From Wenyingzhuangia gilva (GTDB taxonomy: Bacteria > Bacteroidota > Bacteroidia > Flavobacteriales > Flavobacteriaceae): a stretch of 64,000 nucleotides of DNA. The stretch covers positions 268,542 to 332,541 of the forward strand of contig NZ_JAUMIT010000005.1 in the NCBI RefSeq assembly GCF_030519655.1, written 5' to 3'. The translations under genes were made by a program, and so were the position numbers. The notes beneath the pieces are model-generated. The model was not told where the DNA came from and made no database searches. It saw nothing but the letters and a program-made list of their open reading frames with translations. Shown here piece by piece: positions 7,347 through 15,572 of the stretch (positions are counted from its first letter, which is position 1; each line of letters opens with the position of its first letter).

Positions 7347-8075
7347 ATGAATTGTATTATTGTTGATGATGAAGCAACTTCAAGATTGGTAATTAACCAA
7401 CTATGTAGTCAAGCAGGAGGATTAGAAATAGACGGAGAGTTTTCTAATGCTATTCAAGCTATAAAACACTTAAATCAAAACGAAGTAGATTTGATTTTTC
7501 TGGACATACATATGCCAGATTTTACGGGTTTTGATTTTATCCAAACGTTAAAAAATCCACCTAAAATTGTACTAATTACGTCTGATACTCAATTTGCTAT
7601 TGATGCTTTTGAGTATGATTGTATTGTGGATTATATGGTAAAACCTATTGCATTGCCTCGTTTTTTAAAAGCGGTTAAAAAGGTTGAAAATGCAATTTTA
7701 TCAAATGAACCTGTTCAAGAAAGTACACCTACCAAAAACTCAAAAAAAGAAGCTGTTTCTTCAGGAAAAGACTTGTATGTAAACATCGATAGGAGGTTGG
7801 TAAAAATTAATATTCCTGATATTTATTTAATTGAGGCCAAAGGAGACTATATTCAAATAAAAACAGAGGCAAAAAATTATGTAGTTCATTCTACACTAAA
7901 GAAAATAGAAGATAAACTTCCAGAGGATTTGTTCTTAAAAGTCCACAGATCATATGTTATCAATATTAAAATGATTATTGATATTGAAGACAATAGTGTT
8001 TTGATTAAAAAAGACGTGGTACCTGTTAGTAGATCTAACCGTCCTGAATTAATGAAACGTTTAAATCTTTTATAA
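7347..8075 (+). CDS. LytTR-type DNA-binding response regulator
   Basis: The 242-aa protein has a receiver domain (Asp53 in FLDIHMP, DDE at 7-9, Lys in VKPI) and a C-terminal LytTR DNA-binding domain (from about 145; features include IDRRLVKINIPDIYLIEAKG and VHRSYVIN). ATG at 7347 is preferred; an in-frame GTG two codons upstream is possible. It is the last gene of the operon and the only one with a DNA-binding output. LytTR proteins bind paired 9-bp direct repeats about 12 bp apart. Four such pairs lie in front of polysaccharide genes in the next 12 kb, making these its candidate targets. Confidence 0.93.
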   Translation: MNCIIVDDEATSRLVINQLCSQAGGLEIDGEFSNAIQAIKHLNQNEVDLIFLDIHMPDFTGFDFIQTLKNPPKIVLITSDTQFAIDAFEYDCIVDYMVKPIALPRFLKAVKKVENAILSNEPVQESTPTKNSKKEAVSSGKDLYVNIDRRLVKINIPDIYLIEAKGDYIQIKTEAKNYVVHSTLKKIEDKLPEDLFLKVHRSYVINIKMIIDIEDNSVLIKKDVVPVSRSNRPELMKRLNLL

Positions 8076-10133
8076 GGTTTTAAACACTGGTTTTTTAAGG
8101 AAATGCCAGATAAATTTAACGCCAAATTCTGTAAAAGTAAATCCACTAGCTGCAGCTGAGGCAATGTTACTATGGTTGGCAAATCCTTCTAAATAACATT
8201 GGTCTGTAAATTTATAACCTATATTACTTTGAATTCTATAAGTACTTTGTTTAGGGTCTTTTTCAATGTATTGGTAACCAATAGCGGCCGTTAAACCATA
8301 GTACCAATTGTTGCTTTTTGCAATTCCTCGGTCTTTTATAAGGTTTACGAAAATTTCTACAGCTTTAAATTCAGCGGGACTAAAATAAATAGTAGGCACT
8401 TGATTTTTAAAAGTTAAGTACTGAAAATTAATCCCAGTTTTTAAAGCTGGTTTTGGAATTAAATTATAATACAACGAAGTGAATAATAAGTTTCTGGTAT
8501 TGTCATCATTTTGGGTAGTATAATAATATTGAGTAAACCATCCTAAATTAAAGTTGGTACTTAAGTTGTAATTTCCATAAAAATTATTCTGAATAATTTC
8601 TCTATTTAACAATTCGGCGTTAAAGTTTTGTAGCTCTCTTTTGTAACCAATATCTAGATTCTGTAATTTATAAGGTTTGGTTTTAAAGAGAATATCAGTA
8701 TAGAACTGATCATAACTGCTTTTGTTTCCGTTAATTTTGTTGATTCCTACAGTTCCTATAAAGTTTATTTTAGGATGTACTAAATATCCCAATCCAGCTC
8801 CAATTAAGTTAGAAGTACTGTTATTGTCTGTAACATCATTGATGGCTTTTTTGTATTGATATTGAGTAGACAAAGTAAGTTTTGTGCTCATAGGAAATAC
8901 AACATGAGAAGTGGAGGTATAAGCTTTACTGTCTCCATTGTCAAAACTATATCTGGCATCGGATTCAAAAATTGGAATATAACTACTGTTTAAATTGTTG
9001 ATAAAATTTAAAGCATCTTTTTGGTTTGGAAAATGTACCAAAGTTTCTCTAGCAGCCAAATAAGCATTGTTAATTTGTCCGTTGGCTTTTAATGCATTTG
9101 CTTTTCCTAAGTTTCCATCAAAAGAAGTTTCATCGTTATTTAAAATAGCATTATAGGTTTTAAGACTTTTGTTAAAATCACCAGTGTAAGTATAAAGAGT
9201 TGCTTTTAAACCTAAAATCCAATTTTCATTTTCTTTCCCTTTTGCAATTTCATCAATATACTTTTTAGCGGTTTTGTATTTTTTATTCCAAATTAAAGCC
9301 TGAGCATATCTTTCTTGTGTGTTTTTGATATCTTTTTCAGCTGTATGATCATTAATTTCTGATAGTGTTTGAGTACTAATTTCAAGTGCTTTTTTCTCTT
9401 TTTCTTGTAAATGAGCGTTTAAAGCCAATCCGTTTTTAGCATGAAAATACAATGTTGAATCCTGTTGCATTTCTATAAACAAATCTTCGGCTTCTTGATG
9501 TTTTTTTGCAATGATATAAGTATTGGCCAAATTCAAATAGATATCTCTGTCTTTAGGAAACAATTCCATATCTGTTTTTAAAGTAGCGATGGCTTCTTCG
9601 TATTGTTGATTTTGTTGTTGCTGATTGGCCAATCCCAAATAAATATATTTTTTAGAAACCATGGCATTCGGGTTGTTTGGCAATACCACCAAAGCTTTGT
9701 TTACATACTCTAGGGCTTTATTGTATTCCTTTAAATTAGATAAGGTGTTGGCATACCCCAATAAAGCCGCAAAACTTTTTGGGTTGGTATTGGTTAATGT
9801 TATATAATAGTCTTTGGCTTGATTGTATTTTTTACTCCATAGTAAAGACTCTGCATAATTTAATTGAATTTCAAAATCACTTGGATAAGTATTTAATAAT
9901 TCTGTAAAAATGGTCACTGCTTGTTCTGGTTTTCCATTCAACCCAACAGCCCTACCATAACATAGTTTTGCTGTTTTGTTTTCTGGATATTCTTTTAGAA
10001 TGTTTTCAAAAAAAGTTTCTGCGTTTTTATAATCACCAGTTTCTAGGTAGGTAAAACCAGTTTGCATTTGTTGTGCACAAACAACAGTTGTAGTAAAAAA
10101 TAATAGGAAAATAACAAAAGATAAATTCTTCAT
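8070..10133 (-). CDS. TPR-repeat protein with YaiO-type outer-membrane beta-barrel
   Basis: The 687-aa protein begins with a signal peptide (MKNLSFVIFLLFFTTTVVCA). Residues 20-385 hold many tetratricopeptide repeats (for example GDYKNAETFFENILKEYPEN). The remaining 300 residues alternate aromatic and polar residues in a barrel pattern ending in WHFLKKPVFKTL, which matches the YaiO family. TPR-barrel proteins of this type often serve export of surface polysaccharide in Gram-negative bacteria. The 3' end overlaps the convergent LytTR gene by 6 bp. It is divergent from the flippase gene and shares its regulatory gap. The export role is inferred from context. Confidence 0.8.
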   Translation of the reverse strand: MKNLSFVIFLLFFTTTVVCAQQMQTGFTYLETGDYKNAETFFENILKEYPENKTAKLCYGRAVGLNGKPEQAVTIFTELLNTYPSDFEIQLNYAESLLWSKKYNQAKDYYITLTNTNPKSFAALLGYANTLSNLKEYNKALEYVNKALVVLPNNPNAMVSKKYIYLGLANQQQQNQQYEEAIATLKTDMELFPKDRDIYLNLANTYIIAKKHQEAEDLFIEMQQDSTLYFHAKNGLALNAHLQEKEKKALEISTQTLSEINDHTAEKDIKNTQERYAQALIWNKKYKTAKKYIDEIAKGKENENWILGLKATLYTYTGDFNKSLKTYNAILNNDETSFDGNLGKANALKANGQINNAYLAARETLVHFPNQKDALNFINNLNSSYIPIFESDARYSFDNGDSKAYTSTSHVVFPMSTKLTLSTQYQYKKAINDVTDNNSTSNLIGAGLGYLVHPKINFIGTVGINKINGNKSSYDQFYTDILFKTKPYKLQNLDIGYKRELQNFNAELLNREIIQNNFYGNYNLSTNFNLGWFTQYYYTTQNDDNTRNLLFTSLYYNLIPKPALKTGINFQYLTFKNQVPTIYFSPAEFKAVEIFVNLIKDRGIAKSNNWYYGLTAAIGYQYIEKDPKQSTYRIQSNIGYKFTDQCYLEGFANHSNIASAAASGFTFTEFGVKFIWHFLKKPVFKTL

Positions 10134-10184
10134 CGATAGCGTTTTATTAGTGATTACAAGTTAAGGATAATATGGTGTTTATTC

Positions 10185-10248
10185 ACCGTTAGCAAAATGC
10201 ACTTCAACGAAATATAAGAGGTTTTGAAGGAGTATTGATGGAATTTTG
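10185..10248 (+). promoter_or_regulatory. LytTR-type paired half-sites and -7 box before the flippase gene
   Basis: The half-sites are ACCGTTAGC (10185-10193) and AACGAAATA (10206-10214), 12 bp apart. GAATTTTG (10241-10248) follows 26 bp later and matches TAnnTTTG except for its first base. The same geometry recurs at 11575, 18746 and 19682. The first half-site fits the published LytTR consensus in eight of nine positions. Confidence 0.6.
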
Positions 10249-10299
10249 TGTCAGATTAAATGAGGATCTATTTAATTTTTAACTAAAAATACCAAAGCT

Positions 10300-11559
10300 A
10301 TGTTGTCTATTTCAATCACTAAAAAGCCAGTAATTACCGAAGAACAATTATTTATGTTAAGTGTTTTAACGGTTAACGGAGGAAACTATTTGTATAACCT
10401 TTTATTAGGTAGAATATTAGGGCCTGAACAATTTTCTGATGCAGCTATTTTAATTACCATGTTGTTGGTGTTGTCTTTTGTGGCCATGACTTTTCAGTTA
10501 GCAGCAGCAAAGTTTACGGTTACTTTGTCCGAAACTATTTTGGGAGCTTTTGTAAAAAAGATTTATAAGAACGCAATTATGGTCGGAATATTTTTTGGAG
10601 CCATGGTAGTGGTGTTTGCAAAAGATTTACAAGAAATTTTTCACACTTCGTCTTCTATGATGTTTACTATTTTTGGAATTGGAGTGCCTTTGTATTTTTT
10701 AATGAGTGTAAATAGAGGCTTTTTTCAAGGGAAAAAACAATTCAAATTACTTTCTGTTACTTACCAAGCAGAAATGTTTACTAGATTAGGACTTACTTTA
10801 ATTTTAGTATTGTTGTTTCATTCTCAATCATCGGTAGTAATTGCTGTGGGAGTTTTGGTGTCTCTTATTGTTGGGTTGTTTCCTTTAAACTATGAAAAGA
10901 AGCAGTTTACAAGCAAAGTAGTATTTCCTAAAAAAGAATTAACGCAAGTAAAAAAGTTTTTTGTGATTACTGCTTTTTATGAGTTGTCTCAAATCATTAT
11001 TAATAACAGTGATATCTTATTGGTGAAACATTACTTTGAGGCTTACGATGCTGGACTATATGCTTCATTGGCTTTGATAGGGCGTATTGTATATTTTGTA
11101 GCTTGGATGTTTGTAATGTTGTTATTGCCAACGGTAGTTCAGCTTAAAAAAGAAGGAAAAGATACCACCAAAGTATTGATGAAATACGTTTCTTATATCG
11201 CAATTATTGCTACCACTATTATTTTGGCTTGTGCCATGTTTCCAACCATTATTGTACAAATGTTATTTGGAAATGATTATGTTCAAATTGCTTCATTGTT
11301 ATGGAAATATGCATTTGCTACTGGAGTTTTTGCCGTGGCTAATATCTTTGCTTATTATTTTCTGTCTTTAGATAAATATGTGCCGGTATTGGTGTCTGCA
11401 ATTTTTGGAGCTTTGCAAGTTCTATTAGTGGTTTTTTATCACACTTCTTTAGAGCAAGTGGTTCATGTACAAATGATTGCCATGACGTTTTTACTATTCA
11501 CCCAAGTTATTTTCTTTTTCATCGATGCTAAGAAAGTATCGATGAATGGTAAAAAATAA
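10300..11559 (+). CDS. Polysaccharide flippase (Wzx/MATE-like MVF fold)
   Basis: This 419-aa integral membrane protein has about twelve hydrophobic segments and a short cytoplasmic N-terminus. The pattern, including the early NGGNYLYNLLLGRILGPEQF stretch, is that of oligosaccharide flippases of the polysaccharide biosynthesis family. It should move lipid-linked glycans across the inner membrane. It is followed by a GT4 gene after 104 bp that contain their own control element, so the two genes may be separately transcribed from matching promoters. The substrate is unknown. Confidence 0.85.
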   Translation: MLSISITKKPVITEEQLFMLSVLTVNGGNYLYNLLLGRILGPEQFSDAAILITMLLVLSFVAMTFQLAAAKFTVTLSETILGAFVKKIYKNAIMVGIFFGAMVVVFAKDLQEIFHTSSSMMFTIFGIGVPLYFLMSVNRGFFQGKKQFKLLSVTYQAEMFTRLGLTLILVLLFHSQSSVVIAVGVLVSLIVGLFPLNYEKKQFTSKVVFPKKELTQVKKFFVITAFYELSQIIINNSDILLVKHYFEAYDAGLYASLALIGRIVYFVAWMFVMLLLPTVVQLKKEGKDTTKVLMKYVSYIAIIATTIILACAMFPTIIVQMLFGNDYVQIASLLWKYAFATGVFAVANIFAYYFLSLDKYVPVLVSAIFGALQVLLVVFYHTSLEQVVHVQMIAMTFLLFTQVIFFFIDAKKVSMNGKK

Positions 11560-11574
11560 ATCATCCTTCCGTTC

Positions 11575-11638
11575 ACCTAAAGGAACCCGCTAACTACCTA
11601 AAATGCTAGAGTTTACCTTTAATTATGTTGCAATTTTA
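11575..11638 (+). promoter_or_regulatory. LytTR-type paired half-sites and -7 box before the GT4 gene
   Basis: ACCTAAAGG (11575-11583) and ACCTAAAAT (11596-11604) are near-identical direct repeats 12 bp apart. CAATTTTA (11631-11638) lies 26 bp further and is the weakest -7 match of the set. The predicted transcript start near 11644 excludes an upstream TTG at 11625 as the GT4 start. Confidence 0.6.
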
Positions 11639-11663
11639 CATCATAATTAAAACACAAAGCATT

Positions 11664-12863
11664 ATGAAATTAGCAATCGTAACATCGTATCCACCAAGTA
11701 AAGTAACCTTAAATGAGTATGCATATCACTTGGTAAAAAACTTCAGACAAAAACAAGAAATCTCTGAAATCATCTTATTAACAGATGAAACTCCTGAAGC
11801 AAAAGATTTAAATTTTGAAGAGCAAGGATGTAAAATCACTGTAAAAGAGTGTTGGAAATTTAATAGTTATACGAACATTGTAAATGTAAGTAATGCGATT
11901 AGCGAAGTACAACCAGATGCAGTATTGTTCAACTTACAGTTTATGAAGTTTGGAGATAAAAAAGTAGCGGCAGCTCTTGGGTTAATGTTACCATTGGTTT
12001 GTAGAATTAAAAGAATTCCAACCATTGTTTTATTGCATAATATTTTAGAAGAAGTAGATTTAGGAACTGCTGGATTTACCTCGAACAAAATCATGCAAAA
12101 AATATATGGTTTCATAGGGACTAGCTTGACTAAATTAATTTTACAAGCGGATACCGTTGCGGTAACCATGCAAAAATATGTTGATATTTTAGAATCTAAA
12201 TACAACGCAAAAAATGTAGTTTTAATTCCACACGGAACTTTTGAAGTATCGGAAAGACCAAGTTTTAAAACACCTGATGGACCTTTAAAAGTAATGACTT
12301 TTGGAAAGTTTGGAACTTATAAAAAAGTTGAGTCTATGATAGAAGCTGTTGAGAAAGTAAGAAATACAACAGGATTAGATTTAGAAGTAGTAATTGCAGG
12401 AACAGACAATCCAAATGTACCAGGATATTTAGCTGGTGTGCAAGAACAATATAAGCACGTGTCTGGAGTTCGTTTTACAGGATATGTAGAAGAAGAAGAG
12501 GTAGCTCCTTTGTTTCAAGAGAGTGCAGTAGTTGTGTTTCCATATACTTCTACAACAGGTAGTTCTGGAGTGTTACACCAAGCAGGTAGTTATGGTAAGG
12601 CAGTGGTAATGCCAGACTTAGGAGATTTGGCTTTGTTAGTACAAGATGAAGGATATAAAGGAGAGTTTTTTAATCCAACTTGTGTAGATAGTTTGGCAAC
12701 TGCCATTGAAAACATTGTCATCAATGAAGCTTATAGAACTTCTTTAGGACGAGCAAATTATAGAGCAGCAACTGCTTTTCCTATGAGTACTATTGCAGAT
12801 ATGTACATCAATAGTTTTGAGTCTATTTTCTTAAGAAAAGCTCCACAAACAGTTACGGCTTAG
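11664..12863 (+). CDS. Glycosyltransferase family 4 (GT-B)
   Basis: The 399-aa protein has the two-lobed GT-B layout. The N-lobe begins MKLAIVTSYPPSK with the acceptor-site region, and the C-lobe holds MTFGKFGTYKKVESMIEAVE and the nucleotide-sugar site VVFPYTSTTGSSGVLHQAGS. The latter replaces the common EGFG/E(x7)E motif with a variant seen in some GT4 enzymes. No membrane segment is evident, so it acts on the cytoplasmic face. It is preceded by a LytTR-type control element and overlaps the convergent GH5-like gene by 11 bp. Donor and acceptor sugars cannot be told. Confidence 0.85.
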   Translation: MKLAIVTSYPPSKVTLNEYAYHLVKNFRQKQEISEIILLTDETPEAKDLNFEEQGCKITVKECWKFNSYTNIVNVSNAISEVQPDAVLFNLQFMKFGDKKVAAALGLMLPLVCRIKRIPTIVLLHNILEEVDLGTAGFTSNKIMQKIYGFIGTSLTKLILQADTVAVTMQKYVDILESKYNAKNVVLIPHGTFEVSERPSFKTPDGPLKVMTFGKFGTYKKVESMIEAVEKVRNTTGLDLEVVIAGTDNPNVPGYLAGVQEQYKHVSGVRFTGYVEEEEVAPLFQESAVVVFPYTSTTGSSGVLHQAGSYGKAVVMPDLGDLALLVQDEGYKGEFFNPTCVDSLATAIENIVINEAYRTSLGRANYRAATAFPMSTIADMYINSFESIFLRKAPQTVTA

Positions 12864-14373
12864 AGATATATTGGAAAGATGCTTTTCTTTCTCCAGCCTG
12901 ATTAATAAAACCAAAATGCTTTTGATTATATTTTCTCCAAGGAAGTTGTCCAACAACTTCTTTGGGGATTTTTTTAAAATCATATAAGGTCCAAGAAACA
13001 AAAGGAATCTTGTTTTTAGAAGCTATTTCCTGAAATTTTTGATGATATTCAGCTTGATTTTCTTCTGAATTTCCAAACGGATTCCAAATTCCTCTATAAG
13101 AAGACAAACCATATTCCCCTAACACAATTTCTTTATTTGGGATTTCTTTTTTTAATTGTAGATAAGCTTTTTCTAGTTGATCTAAATTTTCGTAATAATG
13201 AAAGCTCACAAAATCTACCATGTCTTTTAAATTTGTCGCACTTTTTGTGTTAGACCACCCAATGGTAACAGGATGTTTTTTATCAATGGTTTTTACACGA
13301 TAAATCATTTGTTTTAACCAAGCCAATACTTTTTCCTTTCCTCTTGATTCAAAATCTAAATTTGGTTCATTTTTAATGTCCCAAGCAAACAAAGCAGGAT
13401 GTTCTTTACAATGATTGATGATTTTAGTGGCATGCTGATTATTTAATGTCCAATCTAATACTTGGTAATCTCCATAGAAATCAAACAGTGTAATGATGAC
13501 TTTTAAATGATTTTTTTGAGCCAAATTTAAAACACTTGTTAGTTTTTCTAACTTTTCTGGTTTTACTTCAGATTTCCCAAAATCTTCATATTGAATAAAA
13601 ATTCTAATCGTATTTAGTCCAGCTTTTTGAATAATGTTAAAATCTTGGTTGATTACTTTTTTATCAAAATCATTACCAAACATATCCCAAGGACTGTCTT
13701 GTGGATAATAATTGATTCCTTTAATTTGTTGAGAAACACTGGTAGCGGTTGTTTGTAAATCTGCCTTTTTAGTAGGCTCTATTTTTAAAATTTGCCTAAT
13801 TCTCCAAAAACCATCTTCTAATAAAAGTAAAAACTGATAAGTGTTTACTTCTGTAGTTTCAAGTAACAAAGTCTCGTTTTTATAAATACGCTTGTATTCT
13901 TTAATGTTTTCATCTGTAATTACAATCAATTGTCCGTCTTCACTAAAAAAATCAATAGAAGGATGATGGTCTAAAGAAGTTCCTTTGATAGAAATATGGT
14001 TGTCAGTATTTGCTTTAATTGATTTTAAAATGGTTTCTAAAGCACTTTTTGTATAGTAATCTTTTAATCCTTTTTGCGTGTTTTTTTCAAAAGCCACTTG
14101 TTTCACATACCAAGCATTTAAATAATCTTTTTCAATATTTTGTAAAGCTGTTTGCGTGATTTCTCTACCTTCTACATGACTGATATCCCAAGTGATTTTT
14201 GGCTGATAATGTACGGTTTCGTGAATTTTATTGTGAAGCATTAAATTTCTATCAGCTCCAGTGTTTAAATAAGTAAATACAGCACTTAGTCCAAAAATAA
14301 CAAGGAGCGTTACACTTATGTAAATAACAATAAGTGTGGTTTTTAATATATTTTTATGGATGCTAAGAGTCAT
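12853..14373 (-). CDS. Membrane-anchored GH5-like glycoside hydrolase
   Basis: The 506-aa protein has one N-terminal membrane anchor (about 12-34), a 170-residue region of unknown fold, and a (beta/alpha)8 domain from about 215. The catalytic motifs are visible: acid/base Glu336 in WDIKNEP and nucleophile Glu420 in VLGEYG, with HYY before the latter as in clan GH-A. It would trim or edit glycan in the periplasm. Its start overlaps the stop of the Ig-like gene by one base; three minus-strand genes form one unit. In an assembly locus such a hydrolase could control chain length or release; this is inference. Confidence 0.8.
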   Translation of the reverse strand: MTLSIHKNILKTTLIVIYISVTLLVIFGLSAVFTYLNTGADRNLMLHNKIHETVHYQPKITWDISHVEGREITQTALQNIEKDYLNAWYVKQVAFEKNTQKGLKDYYTKSALETILKSIKANTDNHISIKGTSLDHHPSIDFFSEDGQLIVITDENIKEYKRIYKNETLLLETTEVNTYQFLLLLEDGFWRIRQILKIEPTKKADLQTTATSVSQQIKGINYYPQDSPWDMFGNDFDKKVINQDFNIIQKAGLNTIRIFIQYEDFGKSEVKPEKLEKLTSVLNLAQKNHLKVIITLFDFYGDYQVLDWTLNNQHATKIINHCKEHPALFAWDIKNEPNLDFESRGKEKVLAWLKQMIYRVKTIDKKHPVTIGWSNTKSATNLKDMVDFVSFHYYENLDQLEKAYLQLKKEIPNKEIVLGEYGLSSYRGIWNPFGNSEENQAEYHQKFQEIASKNKIPFVSWTLYDFKKIPKEVVGQLPWRKYNQKHFGFINQAGERKASFQYISKP

Positions 14374-15572
14374 TAGATTTTAATTTCTAGTTGTTTGTTA
14401 ATTTGTGCTGCGTTAATTTTAATGATATACTTTTTGTCTTTTTTGATAAAGGTGTGTAAATCAAAAATAGCAAAGCCGTTTTCAGTTTGTAGGTTTATTT
14501 TTTGAATTTGTTCGTTATCATCAAACAATTCTAAAGTCACCATCAATCCGTCTGGTAAAGTTTGGTTCATAAAACTTTTAAAAGGACCCACAACTAAATG
14601 TTTTTCATCGTTTTTAAAATCAATATTAAAATTTTTGACAGCGTTTTTATAAGTTAAAGTGATGAGGTTGCTTTCAGAAAATCCATCAATAAACGCTTTT
14701 ATATTCCAGGTATCTTCATGATCAGGATGTACCATTTGTGCCGTAGCGACTCCATTAATGGTGGTTCCAAAAGTTTGTAAGTATATTCCTTTGTTGTTTT
14801 CTATTCTAAAAGTAACAGAAGTTCCATCGGCAACAACATTATCATATCTATCTTTAATAATGGAGGTGTAAAATTTAGTGATCTGATTTCCATCCCCATA
14901 ATCGTGAACCCTTTCAAAATCAATGTTAAAATTTGTTGGGCCAGCAGGAACAATTTCTAAGGTATATTCTTTAGAAGTCTCGTTTAAACATTCAGAACTA
15001 ATAAATGTTCTACCAGCTTTACGATTGGTATAAATAATTTTGTGAGCAATCATTCCGTTAAAAGGAAGGGTGTTTTGTTCAAAAGTATTCAGGTGTTTTT
15101 TCTGAATCAAAACAGGAGTGTTTTTTGCCACAGGATTGTTATAATCATCCAAAGGAATTACAACCAACATGGCGTAATCTTTATCTCCAACTTCTATACT
15201 TGGTGGCCCTAAATAGGTTTCTATCTTGCTGATGTTTTGGGTGGGATGAATGTAAAAATCACCTTTTATGTTTTTGTATTTTTGTGTTAATTGCCAATGG
15301 TTCCATCCAGATTTTTGACTCATAAATTCAGGAACTTCATATACAATTTGTTTTTTATTTGCTGTAGGAGTAATGATGATATTTCCATAACTATTGCTGT
15401 AATACATATCTGGAATGGAATCAGATATTTTATTAAAAACAAGCTTGATTTTGTTTCCTGCAACAAACTCCTCCTTAGCATTTTGCAATTTCATGCCCAA
15501 GTTGCTGTTTTGTGCATAAGAGCTCAAAGCAATAAAAAAAGTAGCTATAATATGTAGTACAAAGTTTTTCAT
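14373..15572 (-). CDS. Secreted protein with Ig-like (invasin/big) repeats, unknown function
   Basis: The 399-aa protein starts with a signal peptide (MKNFVLHIIATFFIALSSYA) and is mostly beta-strand. Two regions, about 112-210 and 215-310, look like bacterial Ig-like domains (DDYNNPVAKNTPVLIQ and KDRYDNVVADGTSVTFR are the D-x-x-x-N-P/V-V-A-x-G type of BIG1 folds). No catalytic motif is seen. It lies between the GH5-like gene and the large membrane protein gene with no gaps, so the three products probably work together at the cell surface. Confidence 0.7.
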   Translation of the reverse strand: MKNFVLHIIATFFIALSSYAQNSNLGMKLQNAKEEFVAGNKIKLVFNKISDSIPDMYYSNSYGNIIITPTANKKQIVYEVPEFMSQKSGWNHWQLTQKYKNIKGDFYIHPTQNISKIETYLGPPSIEVGDKDYAMLVVIPLDDYNNPVAKNTPVLIQKKHLNTFEQNTLPFNGMIAHKIIYTNRKAGRTFISSECLNETSKEYTLEIVPAGPTNFNIDFERVHDYGDGNQITKFYTSIIKDRYDNVVADGTSVTFRIENNKGIYLQTFGTTINGVATAQMVHPDHEDTWNIKAFIDGFSESNLITLTYKNAVKNFNIDFKNDEKHLVVGPFKSFMNQTLPDGLMVTLELFDDNEQIQKINLQTENGFAIFDLHTFIKKDKKYIIKINAAQINKQLEIKI

